Both the position numbers and the translations under genes were made by a program. Positions 16,602 through 24,382 of a stretch of 64,000 bases of DNA are shown piece after piece. The notes below the pieces were generated by a model. That model did not search any database and was not told where the DNA came from. It saw only the letters and a list, made by a program, of their open reading frames with translations. The DNA is from Bradymonadales bacterium (GTDB lineage: Bacteria; Myxococcota_A; Bradymonadia; JAFGEP01): contig JAFGEP010000096.1 in the NCBI GenBank assembly GCA_016931535.1, positions 313,251 to 377,250 on the forward strand. The letters are read 5' to 3'. Position 1 is the first letter of the stretch, and every line of letters starts with the position of its first letter.

Positions 16602-18457
16602 AGAAAGGTGGCCTGGGCTGCGACCCCGGTCAGATTCTACTGCTGCTTGTCGCCCTGCTGGTCGGACTTTCTGCCATCGCCGGCTGGGATCTCTGGTGGC
16701 ACCTCAAGACCGGTGAGCTGGCCGCGGGCCGTTTCAGCAGCCTGCCGTTCGACGAGTTCAGCCTGACCCACAACGGCGAACCCTGGCGATACAAAGACCT
16801 CGGCGCCGAGCTGCTGCTGTACCTTTTGTATCGGGGGATGGGCGTGGCCGGGCTGGTCCTCTTCAAGGTGGCGGTAGCGGTGGCGCTAATGCTCCTGCTG
16901 CTGGCGTTGGCTCGACGCCACCTGTCGGATTTCCCTCTCATCACGCTGGTGGCCGGGCTCGCCTTCCTGGTCGCTCGGTTTCGCATCACTGTTCGACCGG
17001 AGGCCTTCTCGCTGCTTCTCTTTCCGGCGTTTCTGCTGATCATCGAGTTCCACCGCCGCCGTTCGACGAGGCCCGGATGGGATCGGGGGCCCCTGTGGGG
17101 TCTGGTAGCGCTCCAGTGGCTATGGTCCAACCTCCACCGAGGGGCGCTGTTGGGCCTGGTGCTGTTTTTCGGTTATGCGATCTGGATGTGGCTCTTTGCC
17201 CCTGCGAAAGGATCTGCGAAGACGCCTGCTTTGAAAGGTGGGCTCCAGGGCGGCAAGGGATCCCGCTTTCGGCCGGCTGCCACCGTCACCGGATTTGCCC
17301 TGCTGGCAACCGCCGTGACCGCCATCAACCCATCGGGGGTCGCCATTTTTACCCGGTCCTTTGGGGTGGTGACCAGCCAGGCGCTGTCCGAGCTGGTCAG
17401 CGAGTGGGAGCAGCTTTCGCCGATGGAGATGATGCAGCGCTTTCCGCTAGCCTCGGCCTGGATGGTCCTGGTGGCGGGCTGTCTGGCGGCGATGCTCCTT
17501 TGGGGTCGCCTAGCCCGTGAACATCTGTGGGAGCTTGGGATCGCGGCGCTGTTTGTGGCCTGGGGATTCAAGGCGCCGCGCATGCTGCCCTACCTGGCGA
17601 TGGCCACGGTGCCCTTTGTGGGGCTGGTTCTCGAACGGCTTGTGGGTCGGAGATGTGCGTCCATCTCGGGCAGGTTGCGAGGCCTGTCCCTGCTGGCAGG
17701 CACCCTGGTCCTTGCACTGGCGGCGGTCACCGGCCACATCGGATGGCCGCGTCCGGGATGGGCCGAGCACCGATACCCCGATCGGGCCGTGGACCTGATT
17801 GTGGGCACCCCGATCGAGGGAGAAGGGTTCGTGACCTTCACCTTCGCCGGTTTCTTCATCTTCCACGCCTGGCCGCACAAGCACGTCATCTGCGATGGCC
17901 GCTTCGACACCGTCTATTCCGAAGAGACGATGAGAGAGTGTCTGACCGCCGAGCGCGATCCGGAGCGGTTCGAACGCCTGCGCCGGCGATACTCGCTGCA
18001 ATGGGTGCTGGCTCACAACAGGCCCGGGCCGAGCCGCCAGCCTGGTCATCCCCGGGCGTTCGACTACCTGGACGTCGATTCCCGCTGGTCGCTGGTTCAC
18101 TGGGATGAGAGCGCTCTACTCTATCTTCGTCGGGACGGTCCTGGCGGCGAGCTGGCCCGGCGTCTGGGATATCGTTTTCTACGGCCTCACGATCCCGATG
18201 TTTCCCTGATGGAGGCCCTTGCCGAGGTGGATCGCAATCCGGAGCTGCTGCCCGCATTGCAAGCCGAGGTGGAACGGTTGGTACGGGAGGCCAAAGACGA
18301 CTACCGGGTGATGATCGTGCTGGTGTTGTTTCTGGACCGGATCGGCGAGCGTGACAGCGAGCCCTGGCAGTCCGCGGTTCAGCGGTTGCAGGCCTGGCGG
18401 GATCGGGACACAGCGGCGATCGATCGGGTACTGGAGTACCTCGATAACCGTCGGTAA
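16598..18457 (+). CDS. GT-C-like multi-span membrane protein
   Basis: A 619-residue protein with about 10 membrane helices over residues 10-400 and a soluble C-terminal domain of about 200 residues. The first periplasmic loop carries DLWWHLKTGELAAG and later EPWRYKDLGAELLLYLLY, a pattern seen in bacterial GT-C-like proteins of unknown substrate. The C-terminal part has HVICDGRFDTVYSEETMREC. GTG at 16598 overlaps the upstream stop (GTGA), so translation is coupled to the TPR GT-C gene. Role inferred: envelope or protein glycosylation. No acceptor gene is recognisable nearby. Confidence 0.7.
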   Translation: MKKGGLGCDPGQILLLLVALLVGLSAIAGWDLWWHLKTGELAAGRFSSLPFDEFSLTHNGEPWRYKDLGAELLLYLLYRGMGVAGLVLFKVAVAVALMLLLLALARRHLSDFPLITLVAGLAFLVARFRITVRPEAFSLLLFPAFLLIIEFHRRRSTRPGWDRGPLWGLVALQWLWSNLHRGALLGLVLFFGYAIWMWLFAPAKGSAKTPALKGGLQGGKGSRFRPAATVTGFALLATAVTAINPSGVAIFTRSFGVVTSQALSELVSEWEQLSPMEMMQRFPLASAWMVLVAGCLAAMLLWGRLAREHLWELGIAALFVAWGFKAPRMLPYLAMATVPFVGLVLERLVGRRCASISGRLRGLSLLAGTLVLALAAVTGHIGWPRPGWAEHRYPDRAVDLIVGTPIEGEGFVTFTFAGFFIFHAWPHKHVICDGRFDTVYSEETMRECLTAERDPERFERLRRRYSLQWVLAHNRPGPSRQPGHPRAFDYLDVDSRWSLVHWDESALLYLRRDGPGGELARRLGYRFLRPHDPDVSLMEALAEVDRNPELLPALQAEVERLVREAKDDYRVMIVLVLFLDRIGERDSEPWQSAVQRLQAWRDRDTAAIDRVLEYLDNRR

Positions 18458-18474
18458 CCCGGTAACCACACGGC

Positions 18475-18503
18475 TTGACAAGCGGGCGAGGTCACCCTAC
18501 TTT
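18475..18503 (+). promoter_or_regulatory. Sigma-70 promoter of the 83-residue protein
   Basis: TTGACA (18475-18480), a perfect -35, then 17 bp and TACTTT (18498-18503). It lies 69 bp upstream of the ATG at 18572, leaving room for a leader with a good ribosome site. Confidence 0.55.
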
Positions 18504-18571
18504 CTGTGCCGTGATTCAGCATTTGCTGAGTGGTTCGCTGACCAGATTGGCAAGGAAGGAAAGAGGATAGC

Positions 18572-18823
18572 ATGGCGACATACAAGGTGGACGTGATCTC
18601 GCAGTTGGGGAAATACTACATGGCCATGTGGGAGGCCAATAGCCCCAAGAAGAACCCTGCGGACAATCCGGCCCATGACACGCTGAGCGATGTCGTTCGG
18701 AGGGTTGTGTCTGAGATCGAAGACCGGAACCTTCACGAGGGAAAGGATGCGGTGATTTTCCGCGGAATCGCCTTCGAGGATTTCAGTCAACTGACCAGAG
18801 AGATCTCCCGGGCAACGTATTGA
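18572..18823 (+). CDS. Small conserved-looking protein, function unknown
   Basis: An 83-residue soluble protein with mixed alpha/beta character: a short N-terminal strand (ATYKVDVISQLGKYY), a helix (TLSDVVRRVVSEIEDRNL) and VIFRGIAFEDFSQLTREI. It has its own consensus-like promoter and a strong ribosome site (AAGGAAAGAGG) before ATG 18572, so I consider it real. No family recognised. It stands alone between the GT-C gene and a 211-bp gap in which I see no gene. Confidence 0.75.
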   Translation: MATYKVDVISQLGKYYMAMWEANSPKKNPADNPAHDTLSDVVRRVVSEIEDRNLHEGKDAVIFRGIAFEDFSQLTREISRATY

Positions 18824-19034
18824 TCCTTCGTTCCAGAGGATGCGGGCTGCACCTTGCTCCCGGTGGCCCTCTGGCGTCCGCCGGTCGCGGCACAAGACGC
18901 CGGGAACAGGAACTGTGCACAGTGGAGGAGATTCGATCAGATCGAGGCCACCCCGCCAAGAGGTGGCCGGACCGATCCCCCGAGCTTCAACACCCATCGA
19001 GGCATGGCTTCATCAACAGACAGGGGTTTGATTC

Positions 19035-19169
19035 ATGGCAAGAGGCGATCGCCGGCATTCGCTGAAGATGAAAAGACGCAAGGCCCACGACAAGAAAAAA
19101 GAGCGTGAGGCCCGCAAGGCAGCGGAAAAAGCCAAGATGAGAGCAAAAGCCAGGGGAAAGGTGTACTGA
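19035..19169 (+). CDS. Very basic 44-residue protein
   Basis: An ORF from ATG 19035 to TGA 19167-19169. It starts MARGDRRHSLKMKRRKAHDK, and most of the remaining residues are Lys, Arg, Ala and Glu, predicting one long charged helix. Short proteins with a similar MARGD-R-H...KMRRRK start are common in deltaproteobacterial and other genomes, from memory, which is why I call it. It might bind nucleic acid or the ribosome. No clear Shine-Dalgarno is seen. Confidence 0.6.
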   Translation: MARGDRRHSLKMKRRKAHDKKKEREARKAAEKAKMRAKARGKVY

Positions 19170-19292
19170 GCCACCGACGTTCACCTGGCCTGCCCCATCG
19201 CCGTACCCGGTCGCTTTACCCCCTTGAATCAGACGGTCGAAAGACTCCCGGCCACCTCGGGATGAACAGGTCCGACCTCTTGGGTGGGCCCC

Positions 19293-20246
19293 ATGACCTC
19301 TGATCGGTTTTCCTACATCCTGCACCGCCTGTTGGGTGCCCTTTTCGTCATCTTCTCGGTCTCGACTCTGGTCTTTCTCGTCGTCCGCTGGGTCCCCGGT
19401 GATCCGGTCGATTCCATCCTGGGAGAGAACGCCGCCGAGCTGAACAAGCAAGTCCTGGCCGAGTGCCTTCACCTGAACGATAGCCTGCTCCGCCAGTACC
19501 TGTACTTCTTGGGGGACATCGCCAACGGTACCCTGGGTACCTTCTGCGACAATCCCGATGTCACGGTACGAGACCGGATCGTTGAGGTACTGCCCTACAC
19601 CGTGGAGCTGGCGCTGGCCAGCATGCTGCTGGCCCTGTTGATCGCCATCCCTCTGGGGGTTCTGGCGGCGTTGCGCCAGGGGAGCTGGCTGGATCTCACC
19701 GCCTTGACCGTCGCGTTGTTGGGGGTGAGCATCCCCAACTTCTGGCTGGGGCCGATGCTTCTCTTGGCTTTCAGCATCACCCTGCGGATGTTCCCCGATC
19801 CCGGGGCGGGTGTCACCGGGCTTCACGCCCTGGTTCTTCCTGCGATCACGTTGGGAACGGCCCTGGCAGCCAAGCTGGCGAGGATGACCCGATCGAGCAT
19901 GCTGGAGGTGCTCTCGGCGGACTACATTCGCACGGCTCGAGCCAAAGGTCTGCCGGAGCGCCAGGTCATCTGGAAGCATGCCTTGCGCAACGCGCTGGTC
20001 CCGGTGGTGACGGTGGTAGGTCTGCAGGTCGGCGCCTTGCTGTCGGGCGCCATCATCGTGGAGAAGGTCTTTGGCAGGCCGGGGTTGGGTACTCTGCTGC
20101 TGGATGCCATCTCCCAGCGCAACTACATGCTGGTCCAGGGCTGTGTGCTGGTCATCGCCTTTACCTACGTCCTGGTCAACCTGCTGACGGATCTGGCCTA
20201 CATGGCGGTCGATCCCCGCATCAGCCTGGAAAGGAAGAGGGGATGA
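19293..20246 (+). CDS. Dpp/Opp-type ABC transporter permease (DppB-like)
   Basis: A 317-residue inner-membrane permease of the peptide/nickel family. Six membrane helices are present, the first being [20 protein letters not shown]. The family's [13 protein letters not shown] stretch follows it. The EAA loop reads [20 protein letters not shown] and is followed by [21 protein letters not shown] 19293 is preferred over GTG 19284. Its stop overlaps the next permease start by 4 bases (ATGA). No substrate-binding protein or ATPase gene is in the window, so the transported substrate cannot be named. Confidence 0.92.
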   Translation: MTSDRFSYILHRLLGALFVIFSVSTLVFLVVRWVPGDPVDSILGENAAELNKQVLAECLHLNDSLLRQYLYFLGDIANGTLGTFCDNPDVTVRDRIVEVLPYTVELALASMLLALLIAIPLGVLAALRQGSWLDLTALTVALLGVSIPNFWLGPMLLLAFSITLRMFPDPGAGVTGLHALVLPAITLGTALAAKLARMTRSSMLEVLSADYIRTARAKGLPERQVIWKHALRNALVPVVTVVGLQVGALLSGAIIVEKVFGRPGLGTLLLDAISQRNYMLVQGCVLVIAFTYVLVNLLTDLAYMAVDPRISLERKRG

Positions 20247-21067
20247 AGAGAGCGGCCAACCTGTTTATCGTGGTGGGAGGGGTGCTGGTGGCCGCCTGGA
20301 TGGGGATCGCCCTTCTGGGTCCGGTTGTCTCTCCCTTTCCGGCAACCGGCTTGGACATCCTGGAACAGCTGCAGGGGCCCTCCTCTCGACACTGGTTCGG
20401 GACTGACGAGAATGGAGCGGACCTGCTCACGCTCATCCTCCACGGGGCCCGCATCGCCCTGGTAGTGGGTGGGTCGACGGTGCTGTTGTCGGGGGCCGTC
20501 GGTGTTTTGGTCGGTGCCTTGTCCGGCTACTTCGGGGGGGTGGTCGACGCAGTGTTCATGCGGTTGACCGACGTGGTGATGGCCTTTCCCGGTATTCTCT
20601 TGGCGATCCTGATCATCTTCGTGACCCAGAACCCGAGTCTGTTCAGCGTGGTGCTGGCGCTTTCGGTCACCGGCTGGGCAGGGTACGCCCGCATCGTCCG
20701 AGGCCAGGTGTTGAGCGAGCGAGAAAGGCCCTATGTGGAGGCGGCCCGCTCTTTGGGCCAGCGGGAGATCTGGATCCTGTTCGTCCATGTGCTTCCGAAC
20801 TGCATGGCCCCGGTGCTCATCCAGGCCACCTTCGGGCTGGCAGGCGCCATCCTGGCGGAGGCGGCGCTGTCCTTTCTGGGCCTCGGCCCACAGAACACGC
20901 CAAGCTGGGGAGCGCTGCTCGACCAGGGGGTCACCTACTTCTTGTTGACCCCTCACCTGGCTATCTTTCCCGGCATCGCCATTGCGCTGACCGTGCTGGG
21001 GGTCAACCTGCTGGGAGATGGTCTGCGCGACAGGCTCGATCCTCGACACCTGGCCGTAAGGGAGTGA
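20243..21067 (+). CDS. Dpp/Opp-type ABC transporter permease (DppC-like)
   Basis: A 274-residue partner permease. One N-terminal helix is followed by [20 protein letters not shown], the DppC hallmark, then five helices. The EAA loop reads [20 protein letters not shown], followed by [22 protein letters not shown] closes the protein. Overlaps the upstream permease by ATGA, so the two are translated together and form the membrane core of one importer. The ATPases and the binding protein must be encoded elsewhere. Confidence 0.92.
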   Translation: MKRAANLFIVVGGVLVAAWMGIALLGPVVSPFPATGLDILEQLQGPSSRHWFGTDENGADLLTLILHGARIALVVGGSTVLLSGAVGVLVGALSGYFGGVVDAVFMRLTDVVMAFPGILLAILIIFVTQNPSLFSVVLALSVTGWAGYARIVRGQVLSERERPYVEAARSLGQREIWILFVHVLPNCMAPVLIQATFGLAGAILAEAALSFLGLGPQNTPSWGALLDQGVTYFLLTPHLAIFPGIAIALTVLGVNLLGDGLRDRLDPRHLAVRE

Positions 21068-21251
21068 TCTTGCGGACGAAAGGTTGTTGGCATGGCACCC
21101 CGAAATGGTGTTCTTTGAGCGCCTGGCAATGTGGGAGGGAACGATCAACAAGACACTTACCACAAGAGGTCGCGCAACTGGATGCCCCTGCGGACCTTGG
21201 CTTGCTCGATGCCCGCAGGTTGAAATCCCCCTTTTCCATCAGGAGTGTGCC

Positions 21252-22214
21252 GTGAGCCAAGTAGCCCCGGTTATTTCGCCGATCGGCCTGTTGGGTCGAT
21301 CCACCAGTCAGTCGGATTATGTCCGGTTGCCCGGGATCTTCCCCCTTCTTTGGAACTCCATGGCAATCTTGACCCTCTGTCTCGGGGTCCTGGCCATCTC
21401 CTGCCGAAGTGAGGAGCCGGGTGTCTTGCCGCAGGAGGCGGCCCCCGCCACGGTCCAGGAGGCGGTCGCGGAGGTTCCAGGAGGCACCCCGGTCGAACCA
21501 ACTCCACAGGCGGTTGATCTGGCGCTGGCCACGCCCGCGACCAGCAGTGGCCAGGAGCCGTTACCCCAGCCGGTCAGCTTGCAGGCGCTGACCTCGCGAA
21601 GCCGATGTCCCTACCTTTCGAATCCGGTCACCTGGCGCTACCTGGAGGTCCTCTACGACGGGGGAGAGCGGGTCCGAGATACCCGTCTGGCACACACCAC
21701 CACCTGGTTCAGAGAGCAGATCGAGGGGCTGGGAACCGTCTTCCGGGTCGTGGAGGAGATCCAACACACCGGGTCCCACAGTCCGTCGCGAGGAGAGGGG
21801 GCAGGGCAAAGGTACCGGAGCCGGTGGGTGCTGTTGACTCCGGAAGGGTTGCGGATAAGCGCTCCCAACGCGCCGTATGCCGATTTCGAGGAGGCGGTCA
21901 AGGATTTGCAGACCAGGGTTCCCGACTGGCCTTTACCTGGCCTGGCCGGTTGTCGCTGGGAGGAGGGGCGGTTTCAGCTCCCGTGGGGGCGGACCGAGGG
22001 GATCCGGACCCACTGCCCCCAACTGGCCACCGAGGACGGACGGGCTTGTGTGACCTCGGTCTGGGTCGACCGCGTCGGTTTCGTCTACCGGGAGATCGCT
22101 CCATTGGAGCCGTCCGGCGAGCGGATGGTCCTTCGGGATTTCCTGCTCGAAGGCGACATGGTCGAGCTGGCTGCACCCTCCAGCCGGGAACCGACGGCCA
22201 CCTTGGTGCCCTGA
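21252..22214 (+). CDS. Putative lipoprotein, function unknown
   Basis: A 320-residue protein if started at GTG 21252, which has AGGAG six bases upstream. The hydrophobic segment WNSMAILTLCLGVLAISC ends in a lipobox-like LAIS-Cys51. ATG 21360 would give a shorter signal but lacks positive charge and a ribosome site. A Pro/Ala/Val-rich linker (about 52-110) leads to a globular domain with four cysteines and many Trp residues. Probably exported and lipid-anchored. No family recognised. It is convergent with the HEAT-barrel gene, only 5 bp apart. Confidence 0.6.
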   Translation: MSQVAPVISPIGLLGRSTSQSDYVRLPGIFPLLWNSMAILTLCLGVLAISCRSEEPGVLPQEAAPATVQEAVAEVPGGTPVEPTPQAVDLALATPATSSGQEPLPQPVSLQALTSRSRCPYLSNPVTWRYLEVLYDGGERVRDTRLAHTTTWFREQIEGLGTVFRVVEEIQHTGSHSPSRGEGAGQRYRSRWVLLTPEGLRISAPNAPYADFEEAVKDLQTRVPDWPLPGLAGCRWEEGRFQLPWGRTEGIRTHCPQLATEDGRACVTSVWVDRVGFVYREIAPLEPSGERMVLRDFLLEGDMVELAAPSSREPTATLVP

Positions 22215-22219
22215 TCGAT

Positions 22220-24382
22220 CTAGAACCGCATGCCCGCCTGGAGGACCGCCTCGAACACCTGCTGGGGCCTTTCCCCAAGCCGGCGGGTATCCACCAGGGA
22301 GAGGTACCGCATGGTGTATGCCAGCTGCTGATCGAGCACCTCCAGGGCAATGGGGATGTACAGCTCCAGGCCACCCCACTCCAGCCGCTCGGCCTCCTCA
22401 GGACCGCTCGTTCGCTCGAAGAACAGGCGAATCCAGATGTTGTCTCTCATCTCCTGGGCGAAGGAGAAGCCCAGGGCAGCTTCGGCACGGTCCACGGTTC
22501 CGACCGACGCCAGGCGGCCAAGGTTGCGGACACTCCGCTGGAATGTGACCTGGTGATCCAGGCGAAACAAGGGCCCGAAGGGGTGATCGTGTTGAAAGGA
22601 GACCCCTACAATGGGAGTGGCAACGACCTCCCCCTTCCCGGGGTGGTCCCAGCCCATCCCCAGACCGCTCCAGGCGGTGGCCATCAGCTCGCGCCGGGTC
22701 CAGACCAAACAGGCGCTCCAGTTGCTCGAGAGGGCCGCCAAACCATCCATCTCGGCCGTCGTGCGGAGGGCCATCTGACCCTCGATACCCAGCTCGATCT
22801 GTGGGTTGAGGTCAAACACCATCCAGCGGCCTGACAGGATAGGCTCGATCCAGCGGCGTTGCCGGGGCGGGCTGGTGGGGTCGTCCAGCAGGTAGTGAAT
22901 CAGCGAGAGCTGTCCCGACAGGAGCAGGCCGGGATGATCCCGAGCTCCCCGACCGCTGGAGCGATACAGGGTGTAATCCACGGTGCCTGCAACGTGCGGT
23001 AACGGTTCTCGGCCAACATCCCGTGCACTTTCGGCACCTCCGGGCAACAGCTCGGCCGCCAGGAGGAGTCTGTGCCCTGTGGCCCGGGCGTTTCCGGAGG
23101 GGGGAGAGGAATCCATGAAAAACCGGACTTCACCGCCAGGGCGGGACCGGTCCGGAAAGAACCGACTGCTCAGCAGGCCGTTCAGCTCGATCTCCACGCC
23201 ATGGCCATCGATCAAGCCCCGTTCCGCAGGCCACAACAGACCGCTGGGAGGGAGCTGGGCAGCATTGCGATAGGCGAGACGGAGCAACGGGAAGAGCGTG
23301 TACTCGATATCCTCTCCCAGGACGAAGTCACCCACCCCATGTCGGTAGGCGTACGGGTGGTTGGTGATGGAGAGATCGAGGGCGATCCAGCCGTTCCACA
23401 GCGCTTTGGTCCTTCCGGGCTCCATCGCATCGGCGGTCCCGGCGGGCCAAGAGATGGCGATGGCCCGCTCGCTCGGCGCGCTCTCTGGGGGCTCGATGGA
23501 GCCCTGCAGGTCAGCGGAGCAGGCGGCAAAGAGGCTGGACACCAACCGCTCGAGCCGTGCAAACCGTCGCTCGTATAGAAAGCGAAGATCGGCGAGTCGA
23601 TCGTGGCTTCCCTCCAGCAGCAGGTCGATGGGTTGGGAAGACTCCGGTTCGAGAATGACGAGGTCGGGGAAGCGGGGCGGTTCGATGGGGTATCGTTCGG
23701 CGGCGCAGTCACCGGAAGGCAGCAGCAGGCCGGGGTTGCGGCGGACCCGATCGACGCAATCCCGGCTGGCCGGTTGATCTGCCAACCGGCCGATCTGCAC
23801 CATCAGCTCGGCCCATCGGGCTTCTTGCTGTCGAATCGCTTGATAGTGCTCGATGGCATGGAGCCATTGGCGGCCGATAGGGGTGACGATGTGGACATGG
23901 CACCGCTGTATCAAGGTGTCCGGTACCGGTGGCAAGCCCAGCTCGCCCGCGATGGCCTCGCGCAGAAGCAAGGAGATAGCGGCGATCTCGCGCCTCGCCT
24001 CCACGGGCGAAAGGAGGGCGGCTTGAAGGGCAGCCATCGCCTCCGGGCTGCTGCTGGGCGCCAGGGCCAGCAACGCCAGCAAGGCCACTCGATGGTCTTC
24101 ATCTAGCGCCAACCGTTCGAGCCAGCCAGGCTGAGCCAGACCGGGGTGTCGGATCAGGAGGCGACAGAGACCGGCTCGCACCAGGGGGTCGGGATCGGTG
24201 GCCTGCAAGGCGAGGTCAGTGTTCTGATCACCAAGAGAATGGAGGTGTTCCTCCAGGGGATCCTCTGCAGGAGGGGTTGGGGCGGCTGGTGCGGGTTGTC
24301 CCATGGCGGTCCATGCCACAAGGAGCTGCAGGATGGACAGTAGCCAGCCGATCGGTTGTGGTTTGCGGCCTCCGGCTACCAT
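22220..24382 (-). CDS. HEAT-repeat / outer-membrane beta-barrel fusion protein B
   Basis: A 720-residue exported protein. The signal peptide is about 1-28, followed by a Pro/Ala linker. Residues 45-150 hold helical repeats of HEAT type (NTDLALQATDPDPLVRAGLC, RLALDEDHRVALLALLALAP). Residues 180-310 are helical and carry several cysteines. From about 330 the chain becomes alternating beta-strands ending in LQAGMRF, a terminal phenylalanine typical of outer-membrane barrels. It starts inside the end of the similar upstream gene (7-bp overlap), so the two are one transcription unit. Function unknown; a periplasmic helical solenoid on a barrel anchor is inferred. Confidence 0.65.
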   Translation of the reverse strand: MVAGGRKPQPIGWLLSILQLLVAWTAMGQPAPAAPTPPAEDPLEEHLHSLGDQNTDLALQATDPDPLVRAGLCRLLIRHPGLAQPGWLERLALDEDHRVALLALLALAPSSSPEAMAALQAALLSPVEARREIAAISLLLREAIAGELGLPPVPDTLIQRCHVHIVTPIGRQWLHAIEHYQAIRQQEARWAELMVQIGRLADQPASRDCVDRVRRNPGLLLPSGDCAAERYPIEPPRFPDLVILEPESSQPIDLLLEGSHDRLADLRFLYERRFARLERLVSSLFAACSADLQGSIEPPESAPSERAIAISWPAGTADAMEPGRTKALWNGWIALDLSITNHPYAYRHGVGDFVLGEDIEYTLFPLLRLAYRNAAQLPPSGLLWPAERGLIDGHGVEIELNGLLSSRFFPDRSRPGGEVRFFMDSSPPSGNARATGHRLLLAAELLPGGAESARDVGREPLPHVAGTVDYTLYRSSGRGARDHPGLLLSGQLSLIHYLLDDPTSPPRQRRWIEPILSGRWMVFDLNPQIELGIEGQMALRTTAEMDGLAALSSNWSACLVWTRRELMATAWSGLGMGWDHPGKGEVVATPIVGVSFQHDHPFGPLFRLDHQVTFQRSVRNLGRLASVGTVDRAEAALGFSFAQEMRDNIWIRLFFERTSGPEEAERLEWGGLELYIPIALEVLDQQLAYTMRYLSLVDTRRLGERPQQVFEAVLQAGMRF

